Below, in pieces: positions 9,895 to 19,984 of a DNA stretch of 64,000 nucleotides. The position numbers and the translations under genes were made by a program. Each line of letters opens with the position of its first letter. The stretch's first letter is position 1. The notes under the pieces are model-generated. The model was not told the origin of the DNA. It did no database searches and worked only from the letters and a program-made list of their open reading frames with translations. The stretch is from the NCBI GenBank assembly GCA_047967505.1, contig CM106539.1; one strand, given 5' to 3'. The DNA comes from Dipteris shenzhenensis. Its lineage: Eukaryota; Polypodiophyta; Polypodiopsida; Gleicheniales.

Positions 9895-12534
9895 TTGCCT
9901 GCACTCTCAAAGGTGCAGGAACATTGTGAAGCTTGTATGATGGGCAAGCAACAAAGGAAGGCTTTTCCACATGAGAGCGGCTATCGGGCAAAGGCTCCTC
10001 TAGAATTGGTTCATGCTGATCTCAGTGGGAAAGCTCCGACTCAAGCTTTGGGGGGATGTAACTACTATATGCTTATCGTCGACGACTACAGTAGATACAT
10101 GTGGGTGTATTTTTTACGAGATAAGGCTGAAGCTCTTGGAAAATTCAAACAGTGGCAAAAGATGGTGGAAAACGAAAGCGGGCTGAAGGTAAAGAAGCTT
10201 CGCACGGATCGAGGAGGAGAGTTCCTGTCAAAAGAGTTCGACACATACTTGCACGAGAATGGCATTAAGCGCCAACTCACGACTGCACATACTCCGCAAC
10301 AAAATGGTGTTGTAGAGCGTCGCAATCGTACTACCATGGAGATGGCACGATGCATGGCACTAGGTAAAGGATTGCCTAAGTCTTTTTGGGCTGAGGCAGT
10401 CAATACAGCAGTCTACATCCTCAATCGAAGCTTCACAAAGGCCTTGACGGGCAAAACACCTTTGGAGGCTTACTCAGGTAAAAAGCCTTCCGCTTCTCAT
10501 TTCAGAACATTTGGATGTGAGTGTTTTGTTCATGTTCCAGATAGCACCAGAAAGAAATTAGATCTAAAGAGCAGAAAGTGTATCTTCATGGGCTATAGCC
10601 AGGAGTCAAAGGCGTACCGGCTATATGATCCAGAGGCAAAGAAGATCGTGGTCAGTCGTGATGTGGTGTTTTGGGAACAGCCACATACAGTGGAGGAGGA
10701 GGTATGCCCTTCCACTTTATCATCAGCCGTAAAAGTAACTCACCTTGTGCCCGTATCTAAAGCAGAGTTGCAGAATGAGGAGGAGTACTTCGAGGAACAA
10801 ACTCCACCAACACCACAACATGCCTTGGCTCCACAAGGTAAGCCACTTCCAAAGTGGGCAAGGCAGCTCTTTGATGAGAAGAATCCGGTTCCAGACTTGG
10901 CGGAGTCATCTGCAGATGGACTTCGACGATCAAAGAGGATAGAGGAGCAGAAAAGGGCTTCTGAACACATAGTCAATATGGCCTTGATGGCTGAGATTAT
11001 GAAAGTTCAAGAGCCTACGAATTCGGATGAGGCAATGGCGGATCCAAATTGGAAAGCTGCCATGCAAGAGGAGTATGACAGCATCATGAAGAATCAGACT
11101 TGGGACTTGGTTGATCGTCCAGAAAAAAGGAAGATCATTGGTACCAAATGGGTATGGAAGGCCAAGTACAAATCTGATGGATCTTTGGAAAAGTACAAGG
11201 CTAGGCTTGTTGCACAAGGATACTCTCAAGTTGAAGGCTTTGATTTTGAGGATTCCTTTGCTCCTACAGCAAGGATGACAACTATTCGGGTGGTACTTGC
11301 CTTGGCTGCTCATAAGCAGTGGCCGGTGTTTCAAATGGACGTGAAATCTGCGTTCTTGAATGGACATCTCAAGGAGGAGGTATATGTGTTCCAGCCACCA
11401 GGATTTGAGGTGCCCAATTCAGAGAACAAGGTTTGCAAACTAAAGAAGGCATTGTACGGGCTGAAACAGGCCCCAAGGGCATGGTACCAACGGATTGATA
11501 GCTTTCTCATATCAATTGGTTTCTCAAAAAGTGCTTCTGATGCTAACCTGTATGTTTGTAAACAGGATGGCAAGTATGTGGTAATAGTCCTTTACGTGGA
11601 TGACTTGATCATCACAGGAGATCATGAGAAGATGCTGCAACAGTTGAGGGAGTCGTTGAGTTCCGAGTTTGAGATGACAGATTTGGGGCTCATGCACTTT
11701 TGCCTCGGCATTGAGGTTTGGCAAAAACCTGGCAGGATTTTCATCTCTCAGCAGAGATATGCTCGCGAGATCTTGAAGGCATTCGGTATGATCGAGTGTA
11801 AGGACGTGGTCTCTCCCATGGAGGTGAATGGTAAGCTCTCAGTGGAGGATGCATCACCACTTGTCAACATCAAGGAGTATAGGAAACTTGTGGGGAGTCT
11901 CATTTTTCTGTGCAACACTAGACCTGATATCAGCTTTGCAGTTGGTGTACTTAGTAGGTTCTCAAATCAACCTCGAGAGAACCATTGGAAAGCAGGGATG
12001 CGTGTGCTAAAGTACGTGAAAGGTACACTGGAGTATGGCATTACCTACAGAGCAGGGAAGACCTTGGCGGGTTACTGTGACTCAGATTGGGCGGGAGATT
12101 GTGATTCTAGAAAGTCAGTTTCTGGATATTGTTTTTCACTTGGTTCAGGAGTGTTCTCTTGGATTAGCAAGAAGCAACCAATAGTGGCACTATCTTCGAC
12201 GGAAGCTGAGTACAAGGCAGCATGCATTGCTGTTTGTGAAGCAGTTTGGCTAAGGAGGATCCTGCAAGACATAGGAGTTCCAATCGAAGATGCGACGGTT
12301 CTAAAATGCGACAATCAGAGTTGCATGGCCATTGCAAAGAATCCTGTGTTCCATGCTCGTACAAAGCACATAGAGATCCAGTATCACTACGTACGAGAGC
12401 TCATCGAGGATGGAGTCATAGAGCTGGAGTATTGTCCCACAGAGGACAATTGCGCAGACATCTTCACGAAGGCTCTTGGGAGTGATTTATTGTTGCGGCA
12501 TCTACATCGACTCGGCATTGGTCCGAACACGTAG
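9895..12534 (+). CDS. pol: copia B pol fragment (integrase-RT-RNase H)
   Basis: About 879 uninterrupted codons to TAG at 12532-12534. Order: end of the integrase zinc finger (CEAC), integrase core with [14 protein letters not shown] and VVERRNR carrying the D, D and E, then [15 protein letters not shown]. The RT has [32 protein letters not shown] and [10 protein letters not shown]. The RNase H has [23 protein letters not shown] and ADIFTKALG. The frame is by chance open upstream through the CT-rich array, giving an apparent 1189-residue ORF from 8965. I treat the Pro/Ser-rich first 310 residues as non-coding. With no promoter, gag or protease it cannot act alone. Confidence 0.9.
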   Translation: MPALSKVQEHCEACMMGKQQRKAFPHESGYRAKAPLELVHADLSGKAPTQALGGCNYYMLIVDDYSRYMWVYFLRDKAEALGKFKQWQKMVENESGLKVKKLRTDRGGEFLSKEFDTYLHENGIKRQLTTAHTPQQNGVVERRNRTTMEMARCMALGKGLPKSFWAEAVNTAVYILNRSFTKALTGKTPLEAYSGKKPSASHFRTFGCECFVHVPDSTRKKLDLKSRKCIFMGYSQESKAYRLYDPEAKKIVVSRDVVFWEQPHTVEEEVCPSTLSSAVKVTHLVPVSKAELQNEEEYFEEQTPPTPQHALAPQGKPLPKWARQLFDEKNPVPDLAESSADGLRRSKRIEEQKRASEHIVNMALMAEIMKVQEPTNSDEAMADPNWKAAMQEEYDSIMKNQTWDLVDRPEKRKIIGTKWVWKAKYKSDGSLEKYKARLVAQGYSQVEGFDFEDSFAPTARMTTIRVVLALAAHKQWPVFQMDVKSAFLNGHLKEEVYVFQPPGFEVPNSENKVCKLKKALYGLKQAPRAWYQRIDSFLISIGFSKSASDANLYVCKQDGKYVVIVLYVDDLIITGDHEKMLQQLRESLSSEFEMTDLGLMHFCLGIEVWQKPGRIFISQQRYAREILKAFGMIECKDVVSPMEVNGKLSVEDASPLVNIKEYRKLVGSLIFLCNTRPDISFAVGVLSRFSNQPRENHWKAGMRVLKYVKGTLEYGITYRAGKTLAGYCDSDWAGDCDSRKSVSGYCFSLGSGVFSWISKKQPIVALSSTEAEYKAACIAVCEAVWLRRILQDIGVPIEDATVLKCDNQSCMAIAKNPVFHARTKHIEIQYHYVRELIEDGVIELEYCPTEDNCADIFTKALGSDLLLRHLHRLGIGPNT

Positions 12535-12554
12535 TTCATCTTCGGGTGAACATT

Positions 12555-12563
12555 GAGGGGGGG
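12555..12563 (+). other. polypurine tract of copia B
   Basis: GAGGGGGGG lies directly before the TGTTAGAG start of the LTR, the position of the plus-strand primer of LTR retrotransposons. Confidence 0.85.
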
Positions 12564-13241
12564 TGTTAGAGTTAGCTCAAATGTCCACCTCTCATGTAAC
12601 CCACCAATATTCTGTGTACCCAATGTTGTAAGGCCCCCATATGAGGAGAAGCCATGATGGGTATCAGATATTGGGAGGGATCCCCAGTTTAGACACTGGA
12701 AGGGGTCTTAGAGTAGACCAGATGGTTATGAGACGGCTTAGGAGCCAAGAGTAGATACCCGTCTGCACAAAGGGGGGGTTCGGGGGGGCGATAGCCCCCC
12801 CGATAGCAGGGGGTCCGGGGGGCGCAGGCCCCCGGTGGGGGTCTGGGGGCAAAGCCCCCAGCGGCAGGGTCCGGGGGCTACCTATGCGCGATCCTATGCG
12901 CGATCCTTCATCTGCCCGACGGCATGTTTTCTGAAGGGTCGGTGGTCTTCCAGGCCGACTGTCTATTAGGCCGACTGCCTATTACAGGGCCGACCGTCAA
13001 CCACTTACACTATATAAGTGGCCACCCCCTATCATCAGATCACCAGTTCTTCACGCTCATAGTCCTCCGTCCAGCATCTGTCTAGATCACCATCGAAGCT
13101 CTGTCTGTAGAGCGCACGGGTGGACAGCCAACCATCAGTTGTATCAGCAGTTTGGTATATCAGAATTTTTGTATTCTCTCCAGCTTTCCATCGTGTACTT
13201 GCGTTTTGTTGTTATCTTCCGCTGCGTACTATTTTCTTACA
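12564..13241 (+). repeat. 3' LTR of copia B (678 bp)
   Basis: Starts TGTTAGAG after the polypurine tract and ends TTACA at 13241, giving the canonical TG..CA ends. It contains a G-rich block at about 12770-12875 with interrupted GGGG runs and local inverted repeats (GGGGGGGCGATAGCCCCCCC type), a tandem CTATGCGCGATC pair near 12882, and a TATATAAG box at 13011-13018 that would drive R-U5. A related LTR is at 44161-45028. Confidence 0.85.
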
Positions 13242-13630
13242 TCCCTCTCCCCCCCTCCCCCTCTCTCGCTGCCGCAGTAGCGGCAGCGGCCCCCTCCCCT
13301 CCCTCTCCCCCCTCGCCTCCCCTCCCTCTCCCCCCTCTCTCTCCCCGCCCCCCCTCCCTCTCTTGCCGCCCCCCCTCCCTCTCCCCTCCTCTCTCCCTCC
13401 CCTCCCTCCCCCCCTCTGCGCTGCCGCGGCAGTGGCCTCCCCCTCCCCTCTCTCTGTCCCCCCCCTCCCCTCTCTCCCCTCTCTTCCCCCCCTCCCCCTT
13501 CTCTCTCCCCTCCCTTTCTCTCCCCTCTCTTTCCCCCCCCTTCTCTCCTCTCTCTCCCTCTCTCTTTCTCTCTCTCTTTTGCTGCCGAGGCAGCAAGACT
13601 CTCTCTCTTCTTTTCTCTCTCTAAAAATCT
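13242..13630. repeat. polypyrimidine array with GC palindromes, right part
   Basis: Same composition as the array at 8081-9894, resuming immediately after the LTR of copia B. Palindrome variants lie near 13268, 13419 and 13578. The last is degenerate (GCTGCCGAGGCAGC). It fades into CTCTCTC and then AT-rich sequence. Confidence 0.8.
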
Positions 13631-13904
13631 TTCCTTCACTTTTCTCTCTCTATAATAAAATTTCAAAGAATACAAATTTTAAAAAAAGTACCTGGAAAAA
13701 AGTTGAAATCGATGCTTGTGCTTGCTTGTGCTTGCTTTTGCTCTTCCTCCTCTTTTTGCTTCTCCTCTTGCTCTTCCTTGTTGAAATGAGAGAAACAATG
13801 AGAGAAGGAGAGTATATATAAGAAAAACTAGGGTTTTAAGTGCTTCTCTCTCATTGGTCCTTCTATAACATTATCTCCTCTCCCATTGGCCTCTCTATTA
13901 GATT
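13631..13904. other. spacer with TATA-like box
   Basis: AT-rich and CT-rich sequence between two arrays. It includes a CTTGTGCTTGC short repeat near 13715 and a TATATATAAG at 13813-13822 followed by CTAGGGTTTTAA, a promoter-like arrangement. No gene was found downstream of it on either strand. Confidence 0.35.
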
Positions 13905-14124
13905 ATCTTCTCTCTCTCTCCCACCCACTCCCATCCTCCCACCCCATTCCGACTCCCACCCCATTCCCATTCCCACTCCCACCCCCATCCTCCCACCCCA
14001 CCTCCCCCATTCTCACTCCCACGCCCACGCCCATTCTTTCACCTTCCCCATTTCCACTCCCTCTCCCACTCCCATCCTCCCACCCCACCCCTCCCACTCC
14101 CACCCTCACCCCACCCCCACCTCC
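13905..14124. repeat. C-rich minisatellite, left part
   Basis: Tandem, irregular (CCCACTCCCATCCTCCCACC)-type sequence. The minus strand has regularly spaced GGG runs and so is G-quadruplex-prone. It is interrupted at 14124 by copia A and continues at 19076. Confidence 0.85.
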
Positions 14125-14425
14125 TGTAAAGAATAAGGGAGAGAGATAGGAGACTCAAGTTCAGCTTTCTTCACAACACACGAAGGAGAGAGGACACAAG
14201 GTTGGAGGGTGAAGCCTTTCTTCACTTTTGCACACAACAACAATTACAATAGAAGAGGGAAATACCCTATATGTCAAACCCTAGAATACGTGGTTCATAT
14301 GTGAACCCAAACCAAAACATACGTGGTAGTCTAACTACACCACGAGTACAACTAACATAGGCGGTGACATAAATGATAGTCATCCAGGAGATATGTCGGG
14401 GATAGTAGAGCTTGATATCTCAACA
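14125..14425 (-). repeat. 3' LTR of copia A
   Basis: 301 bp, starts TGTTGAGATATC and ends CTTTACA when read on the minus strand. One substitution separates it from the 5' LTR. Confidence 0.95.
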
Positions 14426-17400
14426 CTCCCCCTCAAGCTCAAATCCATCTCACGTACACCAAGCAAGCTCCTAAATCTGCGAAGCTTCTCGGTACCCAAT
14501 GCCTTCGTAAAGATATCAGCCACCTGCTCCTCAGTGCTAACATAGACAAGATCAATCTCACCAGCTAGAACCTTCTCTCTCACAAAGTGATAATGCACCT
14601 CAATGTGCTTCGTTCTAGCATGATAAACTGGGTTATTAGCAAGCATGATGCTGCTAATGTTGTCACAATGAATGACAACTGCTGCATGAACTGACTGTCC
14701 CATATCTGCAAGTAGCTTCCGTAACCAAGCTACCTCACATGCAGCCATTGCTGCACCCCTGTACTCAGCCTCTGTGCTCGACAAGGCAATTGTTGGCTGC
14801 TTCTTGCTGCTCCAACTGATGGCACCACTCCCAAGGGAAAACATAAAACCACTAGTAGATCTCCTGTCTGAGACACTACCAGCCCAGTCAGCGTCTGTGT
14901 ATCCATGTACCTGTAATGCACACCCAGCTTCATAAAACAGTCCATAATGCAATGTGGACTTCACATACCGCAGTATGCGCCTAGCCGCATCCAAATGTGG
15001 CTTCCTCGGTGCCTGCATAAACTGACTCACCAGCCCCACAGCATAGCTCAAATCTGGTCTGGTTATAGTCATGTAAATCAAGCTACCTACTATGCGCCTA
15101 TACATAGTAATATCTTCAAGAAGCTCACCTGTCTCTGCATTGAGCTTCACATTCTGCTCCAATGGAACAGAAATAGGCTTACAGCCTGTCATCCCATATT
15201 TGGACAGCATGTCCAAACCGTATTGCCTTTGCAACAGCCATATCCCACTCGGGGATCTAATAACCTCATTGCCCAAGAAGTAACGCAGCTCTCCCAAATC
15301 CTTCATCTCAAATTTCTGCTTCAACAGCAGCTTCACTTCATTAATGTCTGCATCACTATCACCTGTAATAATCAAGTCATCAACATAGATGACTATAAGC
15401 ACAATCCCTCTGTTTGTCCTTTTCACATAAAGTGAAAAATCTGAATTGGAAATCTGAAATCCAATAGTGACAAGATATTGCCCTATCTTGTCTGACCATG
15501 CCCTCGGCGCCTGTTTTAAGCCATACAAGGCTTTGCGCAACCTGCATACAAAATCGGTGTGTGCTTTATCCTCATAACCTTCTCGCTGCATCATATAAAC
15601 CTCTTCCTGCAAGTCACCATGCAAGAAGGCCTTTTTCACATCCATCTGATGCAAAGACCATCCCTTTGCAGCAGCCATAGCAATTACTGCTCTCACGGTT
15701 GTCATCCTTGCAACTGGGCTGAAAGTTTCCTCATAGTCAATTCCATATGTCTGTGCAAAACCTTTGGCAACCAATCTTGCCTTGTACCTACTAACAGACC
15801 CATCAGCATTGTGCTTTACTTTGTAAACCCACTTGCAGCCAATAGCCTTCTTATCATGAGGCAAAGGCATCAAATCCCAAGTGTGGTTTGCATCCAAGGC
15901 AGCCATCTCTTCATCCATAGCTGCTTTCCAATTTTTATGCCCTGCTGCATCCTCAAAACATGTGGGCTCTGGCTCCTCTAGAACCTTGACCATATAAGCA
16001 TAGTGATGTGCTGTATACCCATCATATCTCAGCCTGTCAACTGGATACTTAATACGAGTGGACCTCCGTACAACTGGATCAGTTGCAGGCGTCTTTAAAT
16101 CATGCCTGCTTTTCCTTGCACCAGGTGTAACAACAGAAGGAATCCCAAGTTCCTCATCAAGGCTCATTTCAGAGCCGCTTGACTCTCCATCAACATGAGA
16201 GCTACCAGCAGACACATCAAATACTAGAGCATGGTCCACTTTTTCTTTTCCCTTATGTGATACCTGCACAACACTATCAGGACTGCCATGTGACGATTCA
16301 CTAGATCTCAATCTCCCTGTCCATGCATTAGATCCACTAGTAGAGGACTCTCTGGGTCCAGTCAAGGCTTGAGATTGCTGCTCTGCATTTATTGCAGCAT
16401 TCCCATTTCCTGCATCTGCATCTCCTACCATAACAGTTGGTGCATACCAGCTGCTCATTTCATCAAAAACAACATCTCTGCTCACTTGCATTTTGCGGGT
16501 GGAAGGGTTATAACAGCGATACCCTTTCTGGTGCTGAGCATATCCAATAAAGATGCATTTTTCTGCCTTTGGATCCAGCTTGGTTCTCTTCTCATCAGGA
16601 ACATGAACATAAGCTATGCAACCAAATACCTTCAAGTGAGAAATATCTGGTTTTTGGCCTGTATACATTTCTTCAGGCGTCATGCCATGGACAGCTGCAG
16701 TGGGGGTTCTGTTCATAATATAAACAGCAGTTGCTACTGCTTCAGCCCAAAAATAATCAGGCATGTTTTTTTCATTTAGGATCGCTCGTCCTACTTCTGC
16801 AATATGCCTGTTCTTCCTTTCTGCAACCCCATTCTGCTGAGGGGTAGACCTGCATGAGTACTTCCTTTGAATTCCCTGTTCTTTCAGATATTCACAAAAT
16901 TCTTCTGAAAAGTACTCTCCCCCTCCATCAGATCTTAGCACTTTAATATGCACACCTTTCTCTTTTTCAACCATGGCCTTAAAAGCCTTGAAATGGCTGA
17001 ACACTTCACTTTTGTGCTTCATAAAATAAATCCACACCTTCCTAGTGTAGTCATCAATAAACGTCACATAATAATGGCATCCACCAATAGAAGCAGCTTT
17101 GGTTGTCCAAACATCTGAATGGATCACTTCCAAAGGTCTTCTGCTCACCTTAGCATTTTTGGGAAATGCATGTCTGGCCTGCTTACCCATTTGGCATGCT
17201 TCACATACCTTTTGTATTCCCTCAACTCTGAATTTAGGCAAACCTGCAACAATGTTTTTCGTTTGCATAGATTTCAGCCTTTGTATATTCACGTGCCCAA
17301 TGCGCTTGTGCCATATCTCAATATCTGCAATGACACCTCTCCCATGCGCAAACATAGCAGCTTTCACATCAGGCATATCAACATCCAAGGTGAACATTCT

Positions 17401-17850
17401 TCCATTTTTGTTGCCTTTCGCAACCAAGCGGCATTTATTTTTCAAGTCCTCAACAAAGCATCCATCAGGATTGAATCTAACCTGCAAACCTTGCTCAACC
17501 ATCTGGCCAACTGAAACCAGGTTCTTAGGGAGTTTTGGAACATGAAGTACATCTGCCAAGTACTTTGTTTTGCCATCCTGCATAGCCAATGGCACTTTAC
17601 CAACCTGCGTAATTGGGTGCGCAGTATCATCACCTGTTTCAACATAACCTGGCTTATCCAAATTTCTGACATCATGAAACCACTCACCATGACTGGTCAT
17701 GTGGTTAGAGGCACCTGAATCAACATACCAAACATCATTGCAAGCTGCAGCATCTCCTGACATGGAGTTAACCATATGCTGCATCACAAAAAGGTGCTCA
17801 TTTCTGTCGTCACCATGCCCACTTGATGATGCATAGTTGCTTTGCTGCAA
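14380..17850 (-). CDS. pol: copia A pol polyprotein
   Basis: Open for 1156 codons. Protease DSGAS at residue 44. Integrase zinc finger with H181, H186, C216 and C219. Integrase core with D246 (HSDVW), D308 (RSDGGGEYF) and E344 (AERKNRH). The RT has [37 protein letters not shown] and [10 protein letters not shown] (about residue 805). The RNase H has [27 protein letters not shown] and ADIFTKALG. All catalytic signatures are present. The frame is also open upstream to about 18045 through a CCHC knuckle, so the true start is in the fused gag. The last residues run into the 3' LTR. The protein should be functional if expressed. Confidence 0.93.
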   Translation of the reverse strand: MQQSNYASSSGHGDDRNEHLFVMQHMVNSMSGDAAACNDVWYVDSGASNHMTSHGEWFHDVRNLDKPGYVETGDDTAHPITQVGKVPLAMQDGKTKYLADVLHVPKLPKNLVSVGQMVEQGLQVRFNPDGCFVEDLKNKCRLVAKGNKNGRMFTLDVDMPDVKAAMFAHGRGVIADIEIWHKRIGHVNIQRLKSMQTKNIVAGLPKFRVEGIQKVCEACQMGKQARHAFPKNAKVSRRPLEVIHSDVWTTKAASIGGCHYYVTFIDDYTRKVWIYFMKHKSEVFSHFKAFKAMVEKEKGVHIKVLRSDGGGEYFSEEFCEYLKEQGIQRKYSCRSTPQQNGVAERKNRHIAEVGRAILNEKNMPDYFWAEAVATAVYIMNRTPTAAVHGMTPEEMYTGQKPDISHLKVFGCIAYVHVPDEKRTKLDPKAEKCIFIGYAQHQKGYRCYNPSTRKMQVSRDVVFDEMSSWYAPTVMVGDADAGNGNAAINAEQQSQALTGPRESSTSGSNAWTGRLRSSESSHGSPDSVVQVSHKGKEKVDHALVFDVSAGSSHVDGESSGSEMSLDEELGIPSVVTPGARKSRHDLKTPATDPVVRRSTRIKYPVDRLRYDGYTAHHYAYMVKVLEEPEPTCFEDAAGHKNWKAAMDEEMAALDANHTWDLMPLPHDKKAIGCKWVYKVKHNADGSVSRYKARLVAKGFAQTYGIDYEETFSPVARMTTVRAVIAMAAAKGWSLHQMDVKKAFLHGDLQEEVYMMQREGYEDKAHTDFVCRLRKALYGLKQAPRAWSDKIGQYLVTIGFQISNSDFSLYVKRTNRGIVLIVIYVDDLIITGDSDADINEVKLLLKQKFEMKDLGELRYFLGNEVIRSPSGIWLLQRQYGLDMLSKYGMTGCKPISVPLEQNVKLNAETGELLEDITMYRRIVGSLIYMTITRPDLSYAVGLVSQFMQAPRKPHLDAARRILRYVKSTLHYGLFYEAGCALQVHGYTDADWAGSVSDRRSTSGFMFSLGSGAISWSSKKQPTIALSSTEAEYRGAAMAACEVAWLRKLLADMGQSVHAAVVIHCDNISSIMLANNPVYHARTKHIEVHYHFVREKVLAGEIDLVYVSTEEQVADIFTKALGTEKLRRFRSLLGVREMDLSLRGSVEISSSTIPDISPG
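14426..14440 (-). other. polypurine tract of copia A
   Basis: On the minus strand GAGCTTGAGGGGGAG directly precedes the TGTTGAGATATC start of the 3' LTR. Confidence 0.9.
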
Positions 17851-18239
17851 CTTTCCACTTTTGATGTCATTCTGCTTTTTATAGCATGTATTCTCCTTGT
17901 GTCCAGGCTTTCCACAATAATAGCATTCTATGCTGCTATTTACTTGCTGGTTCCTTTGCCATGAACCACGGCCTCTTTGGCTCCCCCTGCCTCTAGAACT
18001 ACCACGTCCTCCTCCATAGGACTGGTTTTCCTGTTGTTGCTGGCTTTTTCATGCCATTCTTTAAAGGCCCTCAATTCAGCAGGAGTGGGAGCAGCACCCA
18101 AAACTGGTTCTGCAGTTTCACCACTGATGTAATCCCAAACTCCCTTTCCCATAAAGAAGTTTGTCATCCTGAACTTCCATGCTTGGAAGTTGTTCTTGTC
18201 AAGCTTCTCACTGACAATGGTAGACAGATTCTCAGACAT
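17851..18239 (-). pseudogene. gag: copia A gag, internally deleted
   Basis: Starts at ATG 18237-18239 (MSENLSTIVSEKLDKNNFQ). After FKEWHEK, near 18050, the frame that holds the rest of gag changes. Downstream, in the pol frame, come a QQQENQSYGGG/RGRG basic stretch and a zinc knuckle ECYYCGKPGHKENTCYKK (C-x2-C-x4-H-x4-C) near 17890-17940. The same protein in copia A2 has about 160 more residues between these points, so most of the capsid domain is deleted and the join is out of frame. Confidence 0.85.
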
Positions 18240-18756
18240 TTTACAAATCACGAAATGCAACAGCAACCTGTAAACACAACAAATGCCTCAGAAGGGCAAA
18301 TAGCAAAACTTCTGCAAAGAGCCTCACAGGGGCAGATCTGCAACACTGACGAAAGTGGTATTTCACCACACAGTCACTTCCTCGTGACGATTTTGCATCA
18401 ACAGGCAACAGGCATGAATCTACAACTCCCAATATCTCTGCACATAGGCATACGATGCAATTTCTGTGGCACCTTTCCACCGACTAGCCGCGCGGTGGTC
18501 GCACAGCAAAAACAGGGCCTTTTTCTGAGTGCCTGCGAAGAACTTCCGCCTTCAAAACGGGCCCCGAAACTGTGCATATACTGCGCTCTCGCCGCACCGC
18601 GAAGGGCCTCTCAATCTGAAGCAGTGCACTCCTGCACTTCTGGCTGTGCTACCTGCAGAGATTTGCTCCCAAACTCGAAATAGGAAAGCTACACTGGTCC
18701 TCTTACCAGGACACCAGAAACTTGGCTAGCTTTCTTGAGCTCCTTACCACGAACAA
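18240..18756 (-). other. untranslated leader of copia A
   Basis: About 520 bp between PBS and gag start, clearly alignable by eye to 61981-62480 in copia A2, including shared AAAATCGTCAC and GGCCCTGTTTT blocks. It has no coding capacity and presumably contains packaging signals. Confidence 0.75.
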
Positions 18757-18769
18757 GGCTCTGATACCA
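18757..18769 (-). other. primer-binding site of copia A
   Basis: The minus strand reads TGGTATCAGAGCC immediately after the 5' LTR, the standard plant copia site complementary to the 3' end of initiator tRNA-Met. Confidence 0.93.
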
Positions 18770-19070
18770 TGTAAAGAATAAGGGAGAGAGATAGGAGACT
18801 CAAGTTCAGCTTTCTTCACAACACACGAAGGAGAGAGGACACAAGGTTGGAGGGTGAAGCCTTTCTTCACTTTTGCACACAACAACAATTACAATAGAAG
18901 AGGGAAATACCCTATATGTCAAACCCTAGAATACGTGGTTCATATGTGAACCCAAACCAAAACATACGTGGTAGTCTAACTACACCACGAGTACAACTAA
19001 CATAGGCGGTGACATAAATTATAGTCATCCAGGAGATATGTCGGGGATAGTAGAGCTTGATATCTCAACA
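18770..19070 (-). repeat. 5' LTR of copia A
   Basis: 301 bp with TG..CA ends, followed by the PBS on the minus strand and by the CCTCC target duplication on the outer side. Confidence 0.95.
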
Positions 19071-19075
19071 CCTCC

Positions 19076-19921
19076 CCCATTCCCACTCCCACTCCCACTC
19101 CCATTCTCCCACCCACTCCTATCCTCCCACCTACACCTCTCACTCCCACTCCCATCCTCCCACCCCCACCCCTCCCCCCCCATTCCCACTCCCACTCCCA
19201 TTCTCCCACCCTTATCCTCCCACCTCACCCCTCCCACTCCCATCCTCCCACTCCCTCTCCCACTCCCACTCCCACTCCCATTTTCCCACCCCCCCACCTC
19301 CCCCATTCTGACTCCCACTCCCATTTTCCCACCCCCCCCACCTCCCCCACTCCCACTCCCTCCCCCATCCTCCCACCCCACCCCTCCCACTTCCACCCCC
19401 ACCTCCCCCATTCCCACTCCCATCCTCCCACCTCACCCCTCCCACTTCCACCCCCACCTCCCCCATTCCCACTCCCTCTCCCACTCCCATCCTTCCACTC
19501 CCACTCCCCACCCCTCCCACTCCCACTCCCATCCTCCCATCCTCCCACCCTCACCCCACCCCCACCTCCCCCATTCCCACTCCCTCTCCCACTCCCACTC
19601 CCATTCTCCCACCCCCACCCCCACCTCCCCCATTCCCACTCCCTCTCCCACTCCCACTCCCATTCTCCCACTCCCACCCCCACCTCCCCCATTCCCACTC
19701 CCTCTCCCACTCCCACTCCCATCCTCCCACCCCCACCCCCACTGCCCCCATTCCCACTCCCTCTCCCACTCTCCCTCTCTCCCACTACCACCCTCCCACA
19801 CTCCCTTTCTCCACTTTCCCACTCTCCCTTTCTCCCACTACCACCCTCCCAACTATCAATTCCCACTCTCCCTTTCTCCCACTCCCACCCTCCCAACTAC
19901 CACCCTCCCAACTATCAATTC
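19076..19921. repeat. C-rich minisatellite, right part
   Basis: Continuation of the array at 13905-14124: CCCACTCCC / CCCATTCCC / CCTCCCACC units. Longer subunits of about 60-65 bp (CACCTCCCCCATTCCCACTCCCTCTCCCACTCC type) recur from about 19400 to 19770. It degenerates toward 19850-19921 and stops where CACTATTACTTATG begins. Confidence 0.85.
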
Positions 19922-19984
19922 CACTATTACTTATGAATTCTAATTAAAACTATTACTTAAATAAATGATATTACTTGAAAACAC

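Larger units (their letters stand above)
9895..13241 (+). mobile_element. Ty1-copia element B, 5'-truncated
   Basis: Contains the 3' part of a copia element: integrase C..C knuckle onward, RT, RNase H, polypurine tract and one LTR. The 5' LTR, gag, protease and the start of the integrase zinc finger are absent, and CT-rich array abuts the break at 9894/9895. CT-rich array resumes right after the LTR at 13242, so the element sits within that array. It belongs to the same family as copia C at 42-45 kb: both share [15 protein letters not shown] and similar LTR starts (TGTTAGA) and G-rich LTR blocks. Confidence 0.85.
14125..19070 (-). mobile_element. Ty1-copia element A, full-length, recent, gag-deleted
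   Basis: Complete element on the minus strand: LTRs of 301 bp at 14125-14425 and 18770-19070 (TG..CA ends), target-site duplication CCTCC at 14120-14124 and 19071-19075, PBS, polypurine tract, gag remnant and an open pol. I find one LTR difference (G at 14375, T at 19020), so insertion was recent. Compared with copia A2 at 61.6 kb, about 500 bp of gag are missing. It lies in a C-rich minisatellite that continues on both sides. Confidence 0.95.

Noticed and set aside
8965-12534. A single 1189-residue fusion protein of Pro-rich domain and copia pol
   Set aside because: The open frame across the junction is fortuitous; the first 310 codons are low-complexity array, and homology starts only at 9895.
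13120-13821. 233-codon plus-strand ORF and overlapping minus ORFs
   Set aside because: Spans LTR end, CT-rich array and spacer; composition artefact.
19038-19943. 301-codon His/Pro/Ser ORF and Gly/Trp/Glu minus ORFs in the C-rich array
   Set aside because: Pure consequence of CCCACTCCC-type repeats.
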